Shown here one piece after another: positions 18,229 to 25,664 of a stretch of DNA of 64,000 nucleotides. Position 1 is the first letter of the stretch; every line of letters begins with the position of its first letter. The position numbers were made by a program, and so were the translations under genes. The stretch comes from Microbacterium sp. CSI-V (GTDB lineage: Bacteria; Actinomycetota; Actinomycetes; Actinomycetales; Microbacteriaceae). Below the pieces are notes generated by a model, which had not been told where the DNA came from, ran no database searches, and saw only the letters and a program-made list of their open reading frames with translations. The stretch covers positions 496,001-560,000 of the forward strand of contig NZ_MTQM01000009.1 of the NCBI RefSeq assembly GCF_001984105.1, written 5' to 3'.

Positions 18229-18489
18229 GTCGCGGTCGATGTCTTCGTCGTCGGTCTCGCTGGCGGCTTCGGCCGCGCGGGCCTGCTCCTCGGCATCCAG
18301 TTCCGCGTTGACCTCTTCGCGATAGCGCCCGCGCCGGATGCGGCGCAGCATGTCCCACACGAGGAGGAAGACCGCGACGCCGATGAAGGCGACCGCCGCG
18401 AAGCCGAGCGGTCCCGGGGTCACGATCGACTCGTCGGGGGTCGTGGCGGGGGTGGGCGTGGCCGCGAGGGCCGCGAGCGCGGTGAGCAT
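18214..18489 (-). CDS. small membrane protein, function unknown
   Basis: 91-residue protein with no family I recognise. It has an N-terminal hydrophobic Ala-rich segment, a short Thr/Pro linker, one clear transmembrane helix (about 30-48, FAAVAFIGVAVFLLVWDML), a basic stretch (RRIRRGRYREE) and a strongly acidic C-terminus (SETDDEDIDRDAP). ATG is preceded by AAGGAC. It is divergent from the DUF4307 gene and convergent with the hemolysin III-like gene. Confidence 0.65.
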   Translation of the reverse strand: MLTALAALAATPTPATTPDESIVTPGPLGFAAVAFIGVAVFLLVWDMLRRIRRGRYREEVNAELDAEEQARAAEAASETDDEDIDRDAPRS

Positions 18490-18517
18490 GGAGTCCTTCG
18501 GTCCGGGCGGGAGCGCG

Positions 18518-18523
18518 TAGCCT
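18518..18523 (+). promoter_or_regulatory. -10 of the DUF4307 gene
   Basis: TAGCCT, leaving a leader of about 23 nt with a GGGGAGA ribosome site before the ATG at 18553. Confidence 0.4.
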
Positions 18524-18552
18524 GGAAGTCCAGCCTAAAGCCCGGGGAGACC

Positions 18553-18948
18553 ATGACGACGCAAGCCCAGCTCGACGACCGCTACGGCCGCACCCGGTCG
18601 CCGCGTCGGCGGATCGTGCTGTGGAGCGTCGTGGGCGTGGTCGCGGTGACTCTCACCGTCGCGCTCGGATGGACGACCGTGGCGAACAACCTGGCGTCCG
18701 TGACCTCCACCGACACCGGATTCGCGGTGACGGATGCCGAGCGCGTCACCATCTCGTTCCAGATCACGGCACCCGTGGGGCAGCCGGTCGCCTGCGCGAT
18801 CGAGGCGCAGGACGAAGAGCACGGAACCGTCGGGTGGCGGGTCGTGGAGTACCCGGCATCCGAGGATCACACCCGAGCCTTCTCGGAGGAGATCCCGACT
18901 CTCGCGCTGGCGACGACGGGTTTTGTCAACTCCTGCTGGGTGCCGTAG
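18553..18948 (+). CDS. DUF4307 membrane protein
   Basis: 131-residue actinobacterial protein of the DUF4307 type. It has a short cytoplasmic N-terminus (DDRYGR), one transmembrane helix (about 22-44) and an exported beta-rich domain (FAVTDAERVTISFQI, VGQPVACAIEAQDEEHGTVGWRVVEYP). It is commonly found next to greA and the mycothiol amidase gene mca; mca is not here. Function unknown. A hairpin terminator separates it from greA. Confidence 0.8.
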   Translation: MTTQAQLDDRYGRTRSPRRRIVLWSVVGVVAVTLTVALGWTTVANNLASVTSTDTGFAVTDAERVTISFQITAPVGQPVACAIEAQDEEHGTVGWRVVEYPASEDHTRAFSEEIPTLALATTGFVNSCWVP

Positions 18949-18965
18949 TCTCGATCACCAAGACG

Positions 18966-18988
18966 CGCCCCGGCCCGAAGCCGGGGCG
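18966..18988 (+). terminator. terminator after DUF4307
   Basis: Stem CGCCCCGGC / GCCGGGGCG with a 5-nt loop followed by TTCG. Confidence 0.65.
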
Positions 18989-19059
18989 TTCGACATATCC
19001 CCCGGCGGTCGGCGGTTTCGCCCTGCCCGACTCCGGCCCGATCGACGAAGGAGACCACC

Positions 19060-19551
19060 GTGTCCACTGACGCTCAGGTGACGTTCCTCACCCAGGATGC
19101 CTACGACCGTCTCGCCAACGAGCTCGAGCACCTCTCGACCACGGGCCGCGAAGAGATCGCCAAGCGCATCGAGATCGCCCGGGAAGAGGGCGACCTGAAG
19201 GAGAACGGCGGCTACCACGCCGCCAAGGACGAGCAGGGCAAGCAGGAGGCACGCATCCGCACCCTCCAGGCGCTGCTGAAGAACGCCAAGGTCGGCGAGG
19301 CGCCCGAGAGCACGGGCGTCGTCGAGTCCGGCACGGTCGTCACCGCGATCATCGCCGGGGGCGAGGAGAAGTTCCTCCTCGGCAACCGTGAGATCGCCGC
19401 CGACTCCGAACTCGACGTGTACAGCGAGGCGTCGCCGCTGGGCGCCGCGATCCTCGGCCTCAAGGAGGGCGACAGCGGCTCGTACACCACGCCCAACGGC
19501 AAGCAGATCTCGGTCGAGATCGTGAAGGTCGAGACCTACTCGGGTCAGTGA
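19060..19551 (+). CDS. greA: transcript cleavage factor GreA
   Basis: Transcription elongation factor of 163 residues that rescues backtracked RNA polymerase. The N-terminal coiled coil contains the acidic tip sequence REEGDLKENGGYHAAKDEQG, and the C-terminal FKBP-like domain has SPLGAAILGLKEGDS. GTG at 19060 is preceded by GAAGGAG. It ends in a very strong terminator shared with the convergent ilvA. Confidence 0.96.
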   Translation: MSTDAQVTFLTQDAYDRLANELEHLSTTGREEIAKRIEIAREEGDLKENGGYHAAKDEQGKQEARIRTLQALLKNAKVGEAPESTGVVESGTVVTAIIAGGEEKFLLGNREIAADSELDVYSEASPLGAAILGLKEGDSGSYTTPNGKQISVEIVKVETYSGQ

Positions 19552-19559
19552 CCGCTACG

Positions 19560-19602
19560 CGCGAAGAGCCGCTCCCCCGTTCGGGGTGAGCGGCTCTTCG
19601 CG
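19560..19602. terminator. greA / ilvA bidirectional terminator
   Basis: A perfect 15-bp stem (CGCGAAGAGCCGCTC and complement) encloses a small inner CCCC/GGGG hairpin between convergent greA and ilvA. Confidence 0.85.
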
Positions 19603-19631
19603 TCTCGCCCGGTGTCGCCGGGGCGGGGGCG

Positions 19632-20861
19632 TCAGTCCGGGACGACGGTGGCGAAGAAGCCGGCTTCCTCCAGCGTGCGGATGACGAGCGCCCGGTGTTC
19701 CGCCCCCCGTGTCTCCACGCTCAGCTGCAGGATGACCTCGCTGATCTGCAGGCCCTGTCCGTGCCGCGTGTGCAGCACCTCGATGACGTTGGCGCCGACC
19801 TGGGCGAGCAGCTCCGACACGCGGGCGAGCTGCCCGGGGCGGTCCGGGAGCGGGATGCGCAGCGACATGTAGCGACCGGATGCCGACAGCCCGTGGGCCA
19901 CGACCCTCTGGAGGAGCAGGGGGTCGATGTTCCCGCCGGAGAGGATCGTCACGGTGGTCCCCGTCGCCTGGATCTTCCCGGCGAGGATCGCGGCCACCCC
20001 GACCGCGCCCGCGGGTTCGACGACCTGCTTCGCGCGCTCGAGCAGGACGAGCAGCGCCCGCGCGATGTCGTCCTCGGTGACGGTGACGACCTCGTCGACG
20101 AACTGCCGGATGAGCTCGAACGGCAGATCACCCGGACGCGCGACGGCGATTCCGTCGGCGATCGTCGGGGTCGTCGGCACCTGGATCGGATACCCCGCCG
20201 CGAGGGAGGTGGGATAGGCGGCGGAGTTCTCCGCCTGGACGCCAATGATCCGCACGCGGCGCCCCTCGGCGGCCGCCCGCGCCTTGACCGCGGCGGCCAC
20301 GCCGGCGGCGAGACCGCCGCCGCCGATCCCGACGATGACGGTGTCCAGATCCGGCAGGTCTTCGACGAGCTCCAGGCCGAGCGTCCCCTGACCCACGACG
20401 ATGTCGCGGTGATCGAACGGATGGATCAGCACCGCGCCCGTGCGTTCGGCGAACTCGGCCGCGAGGCGGAGAGGCGTCTCGACGGTCGCCCCCTCCAGGA
20501 TCACCTCGGCGCCGTACCCGCGGGTCGCGAGGAGCTTGGGCACCGGCACGCCGAGCGGCATGAAGATCGTGGCCGTGATGCCGAGCTGCTGCGCCGCGAG
20601 GGCGACGCCCTGCGCGTGGTTGCCCGCGGATGCCGCGACGACGCCGCGAGCCCGTTCCTCGGCGGTGAGGCGCGACAGGCGGTACGTCGCTCCGCGGATC
20701 TTGAACGATCCGGTCCTCTGCAGATTCTCGAGCTTGAGGTGCACGGGCACGCCGAGCAGCTCGGTCAGGTGCAGCGACTCGTCGAGCGGGGTCCGCGTGA
20801 TGATGCCGCGCAGGGTCTGCGCGGCATCCTCGAACTCGGCCAGGGTGGGCGTGTCGTTCAT
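19632..20861 (-). CDS. ilvA: threonine ammonia-lyase (threonine deaminase) with one ACT domain
   Basis: PLP enzyme making 2-oxobutanoate from threonine, 409 residues. The PLP lysine is K54 in SFKIRGAT, the phosphate loop is GIGGGGLAAG, and the C-terminal SGGNIDP motif is present. A single ACT domain (about 325-409, beginning YMSLRIPLPDRPGQL) places it with the shorter, ligand-regulated enzymes rather than the two-ACT IlvA of E. coli. It could serve isoleucine synthesis or threonine catabolism. ATG follows AAGGAG closely; it overlaps the transporter gene by 4 bp. Confidence 0.93.
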   Translation of the reverse strand: MNDTPTLAEFEDAAQTLRGIITRTPLDESLHLTELLGVPVHLKLENLQRTGSFKIRGATYRLSRLTAEERARGVVAASAGNHAQGVALAAQQLGITATIFMPLGVPVPKLLATRGYGAEVILEGATVETPLRLAAEFAERTGAVLIHPFDHRDIVVGQGTLGLELVEDLPDLDTVIVGIGGGGLAAGVAAAVKARAAAEGRRVRIIGVQAENSAAYPTSLAAGYPIQVPTTPTIADGIAVARPGDLPFELIRQFVDEVVTVTEDDIARALLVLLERAKQVVEPAGAVGVAAILAGKIQATGTTVTILSGGNIDPLLLQRVVAHGLSASGRYMSLRIPLPDRPGQLARVSELLAQVGANVIEVLHTRHGQGLQISEVILQLSVETRGAEHRALVIRTLEEAGFFATVVPD

Positions 20862-22048
20862 GATCTCCTTCCGCGTTCGCGGGGCACGGTCTGCCAGATG
20901 AGGTCGGCGGAGTCGACGGCGGAACCGCCGTCCCGCCACGCATGGCTGCTGAGGTACACCGAGACGACGTTGACGAACGCGGCGAGCGGCACCGCGAACA
21001 GCGCACCGGGGATGCCGCCGATCATCGCCCCGCCGGCGACGACGAGGACCACCGCCAGCGGGTGAACCTTCACGGCGGATCCCATGAGGATCGGCTGCAG
21101 CACGTGACTCTCGATCTGCTGAACGCCCAGCACGACGATGAGCATGAATAGCGCGATCAGCGGCCCGTTGTAGACCAGCGCGATGAAGACCGCGAGGGCC
21201 CCGGTCACCACGGCGCCGACGAACGGGATGAACGCGCCCAGGAACACCAGGACGCCGATCGGGATCGCGAGCGGCACACCGAGCAGGAACGCGCCCAGGC
21301 CGATGCCGATCGCGTCGATCGTGGCCACGAGCAGCTGCGTGCGGGCGTAGGTGATGACGGTGCGCCACCCGGCGCGCCCGGCGCCGTCGACCGCGGGGCG
21401 CGCGACGCGCGGGAACAGCCGCGTCGTCCAGCGCCAGATGCCGCCGCCGTCGGCCAGAAGGCAGAGCAGGATGAACAGCGTCAGCAGCAGCCCCGTGCCG
21501 ACGTGGCCGATCGTCGTCCCGATCGCCAGCGCCCCCGTCCACAGCACCTCGGCCTGCTGCTGCAGGAACGTCCCCGCCTGGCGGAGCCCGTCGTCGATCT
21601 GCTGCGCCGACAGGTGCAGGGGCCCGTCGATGAGGTACTGGCGGAACTGGCCGATCGCTTCCACCGTGCGGTCGCGCACCGAGCCGAATTCTCGCGTGAT
21701 CTGCCAGACCGCGAGCCACAGCAGCCCCGAGATCACGGCGATCGTCCCGAGCACCGTGACGACGATGGCGAGCCAGCGCGGCCACCGGTGCCGCAGGAGG
21801 AACGAGAACGCGGGCCACACGAGCGCGGTGATGAGGATCGCGACCAGCAACGGGATGACCAGGAGCTTCAGCTGGATGACCAGCCACACCACCACGCCGA
21901 TGGCGGCCGCGATGACCAGCAGTCGCCACGAGTAAGCGGTGGCCTGGCGCAGCGCCGCGGGGACCGCCGGCGAGAGGTCGCTCGAGACGGTGCGCCGACG
22001 CAGGGCGTCGAAGAACGATCCGCGGTCCTCGGGATCGGTTCCGGTCAT
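20858..22048 (-). CDS. AI-2E family transporter (UPF0118)
   Basis: 396-residue polytopic membrane protein of the AI-2 exporter/UPF0118 family. It has about eight transmembrane helices with the conserved C-terminal half (FIPFVGAVVTGALAVFIALVY and the segment with QQIESHVLQPILMGSAVKVHPLAVV). Members have been linked to autoinducer-2 export or Na+/H+ exchange; the substrate is unresolved. The ATGA overlap with ilvA indicates co-translation. The charged N-terminus (about 40 residues) is cytoplasmic. Confidence 0.9.
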   Translation of the reverse strand: MTGTDPEDRGSFFDALRRRTVSSDLSPAVPAALRQATAYSWRLLVIAAAIGVVVWLVIQLKLLVIPLLVAILITALVWPAFSFLLRHRWPRWLAIVVTVLGTIAVISGLLWLAVWQITREFGSVRDRTVEAIGQFRQYLIDGPLHLSAQQIDDGLRQAGTFLQQQAEVLWTGALAIGTTIGHVGTGLLLTLFILLCLLADGGGIWRWTTRLFPRVARPAVDGAGRAGWRTVITYARTQLLVATIDAIGIGLGAFLLGVPLAIPIGVLVFLGAFIPFVGAVVTGALAVFIALVYNGPLIALFMLIVVLGVQQIESHVLQPILMGSAVKVHPLAVVLVVAGGAMIGGIPGALFAVPLAAFVNVVSVYLSSHAWRDGGSAVDSADLIWQTVPRERGRRS

Positions 22049-22106
22049 CCCGTCAGCCTACCGCCGCCCTCGCTCCGGGAACGCCCGGAATGTCGGCGGC
22101 CATGCC

Positions 22107-22112
22107 TACGCT
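22107..22112 (+). promoter_or_regulatory. -10 of the YcaQ-like gene (leaderless)
   Basis: TACGCT, 7 bp before the ATG at 22120. Confidence 0.45.
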
Positions 22113-22119
22113 GGAATGT

Positions 22120-23379
22120 ATGACGACGACCCTTCGCCGCGCCGAGGCACGCCGCATCGCGCTCGCCGCCCAGGGCCTCGGACGCCCGCGTCCCGCGGTG
22201 GTCGGTACCCGCCAGATCACCTCGACGCTCCGGCGCATGCGGATCCTGCAGATCGACTCCGTCAACGTCTTCTCCCGCAGCCACTACATGCCGCTGTTCG
22301 CCCGCCTCGGGGCCTACGACACGGCTCTGCTCGATCGCCTGGCGTTCGCGCGCCGCCCGCGGTGGGTGGAGTCCTGGGCGCATGTGGCATCCCTCGTCGA
22401 GGTCGCCGACTGGCCGCTGCTGCAGTTCCGCCGCGACGCGGCGCGCGAGAAGTACGGCAACGACGACTGGGCGGAGGCCAACGCCGCACTGCTGGGCTGG
22501 CTGCGCGACGAGCTCGCGGCGCGGGGACCGCTCCGCCCCGCCGACATCGAACACGATGCACGCGCGGGGTCGCGCGGATCGTGGTGGGGATGGGACGACG
22601 TCAAGAACGGCCTCGAGCGATTGTGGCTCATGGGTGACGTCGCGATCGCGGGCCGTCGCGGGTTCGAGCGACGATACGCGCTGGCCTCCGACGTGCTGCC
22701 GCCCGAGGCCCTCGACTCCCCCGTCCCCCGGGCCGAGGCCATCCACGAGCTCGTCCGACGCGCCGCCGCCGCGTACGGCGTCGCGACCGCCGCCGACCTC
22801 GCGGACTACTGGCGCATCCGCGACCGCCCCGCCGTTCTCGGCGCCGTGCGCGACCTCGTCGACGCCGGCGAGCTCGAGCCCGTCGTCGTCGAGGGGTGGC
22901 AGGTCGCCGGTCGGCCCGCCAAGGCCTGGCTGCACCGGGATGCCGCCCGCCCCCGCCGCGTCGATGCGACGGCGGTCCTGACCCCGTTCGACCCCGTCGT
23001 GTGGTTCCGCGACCGCGCCGAGCGGCTGTTCGACTTCGACTACCGCATCGAGATCTACACCCCGGCCGAGAAGCGGCGCTTCGGCTACTACTCGCTGCCC
23101 GTGGTCGTCGGCGACGATGTGGTCGGACGCGTTGATCTCAAGGCCGACCGGGGCGCCTCCGCGCTGCGGGTGCAGTCGGCGTGGTGGGAGCACGGCGCCC
23201 CCGCGGATGCCGCCGAGCGGCTTGCCGCCGAACTGCGGACCGCCGCGGAATGGCAGGGGCTCGAGCGCGTGACCGTATCCCGGTGGGGCGACGCCGCCGA
23301 CGCCCTCGCCGGAGCCCTGCGCGCCGAACGGCACGAGCACTCCCGGAACGACGCCGCCCCCTCACCCGTGACGGGCTGA
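22120..23379 (+). CDS. winged-helix DNA-binding protein, YcaQ/AlkX-type DNA glycosylase
   Basis: 419-residue member of the HTH_42 superfamily of DNA glycosylases. The N-terminus carries LQIDSVNVFSRSHYMPLFARLG; the Q44-I-D46 triad fits the Q-hydrophobic-D motif of the YcaQ/AlkX branch, which unhooks interstrand crosslinks, rather than the QxQ of the AZL branch. Later landmarks are SWWGWDDVKNGLERLW and LTPFDPVVWFRDRAERLFDFDYRIEIY. ATG at 22120 is preferred over one 30 bp upstream because a -10 lies 7 bp before it. The 3' end is part of a terminator hairpin. Confidence 0.88.
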   Translation: MTTTLRRAEARRIALAAQGLGRPRPAVVGTRQITSTLRRMRILQIDSVNVFSRSHYMPLFARLGAYDTALLDRLAFARRPRWVESWAHVASLVEVADWPLLQFRRDAAREKYGNDDWAEANAALLGWLRDELAARGPLRPADIEHDARAGSRGSWWGWDDVKNGLERLWLMGDVAIAGRRGFERRYALASDVLPPEALDSPVPRAEAIHELVRRAAAAYGVATAADLADYWRIRDRPAVLGAVRDLVDAGELEPVVVEGWQVAGRPAKAWLHRDAARPRRVDATAVLTPFDPVVWFRDRAERLFDFDYRIEIYTPAEKRRFGYYSLPVVVGDDVVGRVDLKADRGASALRVQSAWWEHGAPADAAERLAAELRTAAEWQGLERVTVSRWGDAADALAGALRAERHEHSRNDAAPSPVTG

Positions 23380-23389
23380 GGGGGCGGCG
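23352..23389. terminator. bidirectional hairpin overlapping the stop codon
   Basis: A 13-bp stem (CGCCGCCCCCTCA) plus an inner CCCG/CGGG pairing spans the stop of the YcaQ-like gene and lies just beyond the stop of convergent lemA. Confidence 0.7.
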
Positions 23390-23401
23390 GAGTCGGTGCC
23401 G

Positions 23402-23971
23402 TCAGAACTGGACGCGCGGCGGCTCGGAGATCGCGGCGCCGTCGACGACCTCGAAGAACTCCCGCGCCTGGAAGCCCAACTGGCGGGCGAAGAGGTTGTT
23501 GGGGAACACCTTGATCTTGGTGTTGAGCTCGCGCACACCGCCGTTGTAGAACCGGCGCGATGCCTGGATCTTGTCCTCGGTGTCGACGATCGACTGCTGC
23601 AGCTGCAGGAAGTTCTGGCTCGCCTGAAGCTGCGGATACGCCTCGGCGACGGCGAACAGCGACCGCAGCGCCTGCTGCATGTGGCCCTCGGCGACGCCCG
23701 CCTCCGCGGGGCTCTGCGCCGAGATCGTCTCGGCGCGGGCGCGCGTCACGTTCTCGAACACGGCCTTCTCGTGGGCCGCGTACCCCTTCACCGTCTCGAT
23801 GAGGTTGGGGAGGAGATCGGCGCGACGCTTGAGCTGGACGGTGATGTCGCTCCACGCCTCGTCGACCCGGACGTTGAGGGAGACCAGGGCGTTGTACGTC
23901 GCCCACAGATAGATCCCCGCGATCGCCAGGATTGCGACGATCACGATGACGGGGACGAGCCACTCCCACAT
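23402..23971 (-). CDS. LemA family protein
   Basis: 189-residue LemA-family protein: one N-terminal transmembrane anchor (about 4-25) followed by an exported or cytoplasmic four-helix bundle. Family signatures are YNALVSLNVRVDEAWSDI, the QLKRRADLLPNLIETVKGY segment and the C-terminal NTKIKVFPNNLFARQLGF. Function is not settled; homologues occur with membrane-stress or TPM-domain proteins, none of which is here. ATG follows ACGGAGAACC; a TAGGAT -10 lies about 32 bp upstream. Confidence 0.92.
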   Translation of the reverse strand: MWEWLVPVIVIVAILAIAGIYLWATYNALVSLNVRVDEAWSDITVQLKRRADLLPNLIETVKGYAAHEKAVFENVTRARAETISAQSPAEAGVAEGHMQQALRSLFAVAEAYPQLQASQNFLQLQQSIVDTEDKIQASRRFYNGGVRELNTKIKVFPNNLFARQLGFQAREFFEVVDGAAISEPPRVQF

Positions 23972-24003
23972 GTTCCGGTTCTCCGTTCGACGACTGCCGC
24001 ACA

Positions 24004-24009
24004 ATCCTA
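24004..24009 (-). promoter_or_regulatory. -10 of lemA
   Basis: TAGGAT on the minus strand, giving a short leader with a ribosome site before ATG 23971. Confidence 0.45.
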
Positions 24010-24103
24010 ACGGCGGCGGCGGCGCGCACCAGGGGCCTGGGAACGACTCCCAGTCGATACGCATGCAACGCGATGAGCGATGCGCGCGCGGCGCCCCGAC
24101 ACG

Positions 24104-24177
24104 TACCCCCGGTGGGACTCGAACCCACACCTGGAGCGATTTTAAGTCGCCTGCCTCTGCCATTGGGCTACGGGGGC
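24104..24177 (-). tRNA. tRNA-Leu (anticodon UAA), class I-like fold
   Basis: 74 nt fold as a cloverleaf: acceptor GCCCCCG/CGGGGGU (one G-U pair at the end), D-arm GCCCAATGGCAGAGGC, anticodon stem GGCGA/UCGCU with loop CUUAAAA, T-arm GUGGG-UUCGAGU-CCCAC. The anticodon reads UAA (codon UUA, Leu). The variable region is only about 6 nt, not the long arm normal for tRNA-Leu. CCA is not encoded. Confidence 0.88.
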
Positions 24178-24226
24178 GGATGCCACGCTCCACCGTAGCG
24201 CGGAGGGTGACGGCATCCGGAAACGA

Positions 24227-24259
24227 CGAGACCCCCGCACGCGACGTGCGGGGGTCTCG
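24227..24259. terminator. ndh terminator
   Basis: Stem of 14-15 bp (CGAGACCCCCGCAC and complement) just after the ndh stop on the minus strand. Confidence 0.8.
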
Positions 24260-24266
24260 AGCGCGA

Positions 24267-25664
24267 TCACTTGGCGGCGACGGCCTCGGGCTTCTTGTCG
24301 GCCGGGGCCGGCTCGGCCGCGGGCTGCGCCGGACGCGGGCGGGCGGCGAACTCCTCGAACGTGGCGCGCGGGTTCTGCACGGCCTCCAGCGACACCGTCT
24401 CGCGGCCGTGGAAGAAGTTCTGCACCCAGTCGCCGACGACGCGGAACTTGCGCTCCCACGTCGGCATGGCCAGGCCGTGGTAGCCACGGTGGGCGAACCA
24501 CGCGAGGAGACCCGTGAGCGCGATCTTCCCGGACTGGAACGCACCGTTGTACAGACCGAGCCCGGCGACCGCGCCGAGGTTCTTGTGGAAGTACTGCTTG
24601 GGCTCCTCGCCGCGGAGGACCGCGACGATGTTCTTCGCCATGAGCTTGCCCTGACGCACCGCGTGCTGCGCGTTCGGGACGCAGAAGCCGCCCACGCCGC
24701 CACCCGAGAGGTCGGGGACGGCCGACACGTCTCCGGCGGCCCAGGCACCCTCGACGAACTCCTCGTCGGTGCCCACGCGCAGGTCGGGACGGGTGCGGAT
24801 GCGACCGCGCTCCTCGACCGGCAGGTCGCTGCCGCGCACGACGGTCGGGTTGGCCATGACGCCGGCGGTCCAGATGATGAGGTCGGTGGGCAGCTGCTCA
24901 CCGGTGGAGAGCTCGACGACGCCGTCGACGGCGCCCTTGACCTGCGTGTCGAGGTGCACGAACGCACCCTTCTTCGCCAGGTCGGCCAGCACCCACTCGC
25001 TCGTCTTCTGCGACACCTCGGGCATGATGCGGCCCATCGCCTCGATGAGGTGGAAGTGCGTGTCGTCGAAGGTCAGCGTCGGGTACTGCTTGAGCAGCGA
25101 CGACGCGTACGCGCGCAGCTCGGCGAACACCTCGATGCCGGCGAAGCCACCGCCGACGACCACGACGGTCAGCAGACGGTCGCGCTCGGGACCGGCGGGA
25201 AGCACCGACGCCTTGTCGAAGTTCGAGGTGAGACGGTCGCGGATCGCGACGGCCTCTTCGATCGTCTTCAGACCGATCGCGTTCTCGGCGATGCCCGGGA
25301 TCGGGAACGTGCGCGAGACGGCGCCGGCGGTGACGACGATCTGGTCGTACTCCCGCGTCCAGGTGTCGTCGCCCGCGATCGGCGTGATCGTGGCGGTCTT
25401 GGTGGCGTGCGAGATGCCGGTGACCTTGCCCGCGATGACGGTCGTGCGCTTCAGGTGGCGACGGAGACCGACGACGACATGGCGGGCCTCGATCTCACCG
25501 GCCGCGACCTCGGGGAGGAAGGGCTGGTACGTCATGTACGGCAGCGGGTCGACGAGAGTGACCTCGGCCTCGTTGCGGCCGAGGAGCTTCTCGAGCTTCC
25601 ACGCAGTGTAGAAACCCGCGTAGCCTCCGCCGACGATGAGGATCTTGGGCACGGTGCTGGTCAC
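24267..25664 (-). CDS. ndh: type II NADH dehydrogenase (NAD(P)/FAD-dependent oxidoreductase)
   Basis: Single-subunit NADH:quinone oxidoreductase of the NDH-2 type, 465 residues. The FAD-binding GGGYAG is near residue 12, the NAD-binding VVVVGGGFAGIEVFAEL is mid-protein, and the second FAD contact is AWAAGDVSAVPD. The C-terminal region (hydrophobic and amphipathic, ALTGLLAWFAHRGYHGLAMPTW) is the expected membrane-association segment. A Pro/Ala-rich tail is disordered. Start overlaps the protease stop by 4 bp (ATGA), so ndh is the last gene of an eno-linked run. Confidence 0.93.
   Translation of the reverse strand: MTSTVPKILIVGGGYAGFYTAWKLEKLLGRNEAEVTLVDPLPYMTYQPFLPEVAAGEIEARHVVVGLRRHLKRTTVIAGKVTGISHATKTATITPIAGDDTWTREYDQIVVTAGAVSRTFPIPGIAENAIGLKTIEEAVAIRDRLTSNFDKASVLPAGPERDRLLTVVVVGGGFAGIEVFAELRAYASSLLKQYPTLTFDDTHFHLIEAMGRIMPEVSQKTSEWVLADLAKKGAFVHLDTQVKGAVDGVVELSTGEQLPTDLIIWTAGVMANPTVVRGSDLPVEERGRIRTRPDLRVGTDEEFVEGAWAAGDVSAVPDLSGGGVGGFCVPNAQHAVRQGKLMAKNIVAVLRGEEPKQYFHKNLGAVAGLGLYNGAFQSGKIALTGLLAWFAHRGYHGLAMPTWERKFRVVGDWVQNFFHGRETVSLEAVQNPRATFEEFAARPRPAQPAAEPAPADKKPEAVAAK

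Noticed and set aside
24104..24177. tRNA-Leu as an integration site of a mobile element
   Set aside because: No integrase, direct repeat of the tRNA 3' end or compositional break is seen on either side.
23402..24967. Long minus-strand frame running through lemA, the tRNA and into ndh
   Set aside because: It crosses a tRNA gene and is a shadow of ndh in another frame; lemA proper starts at 23971.
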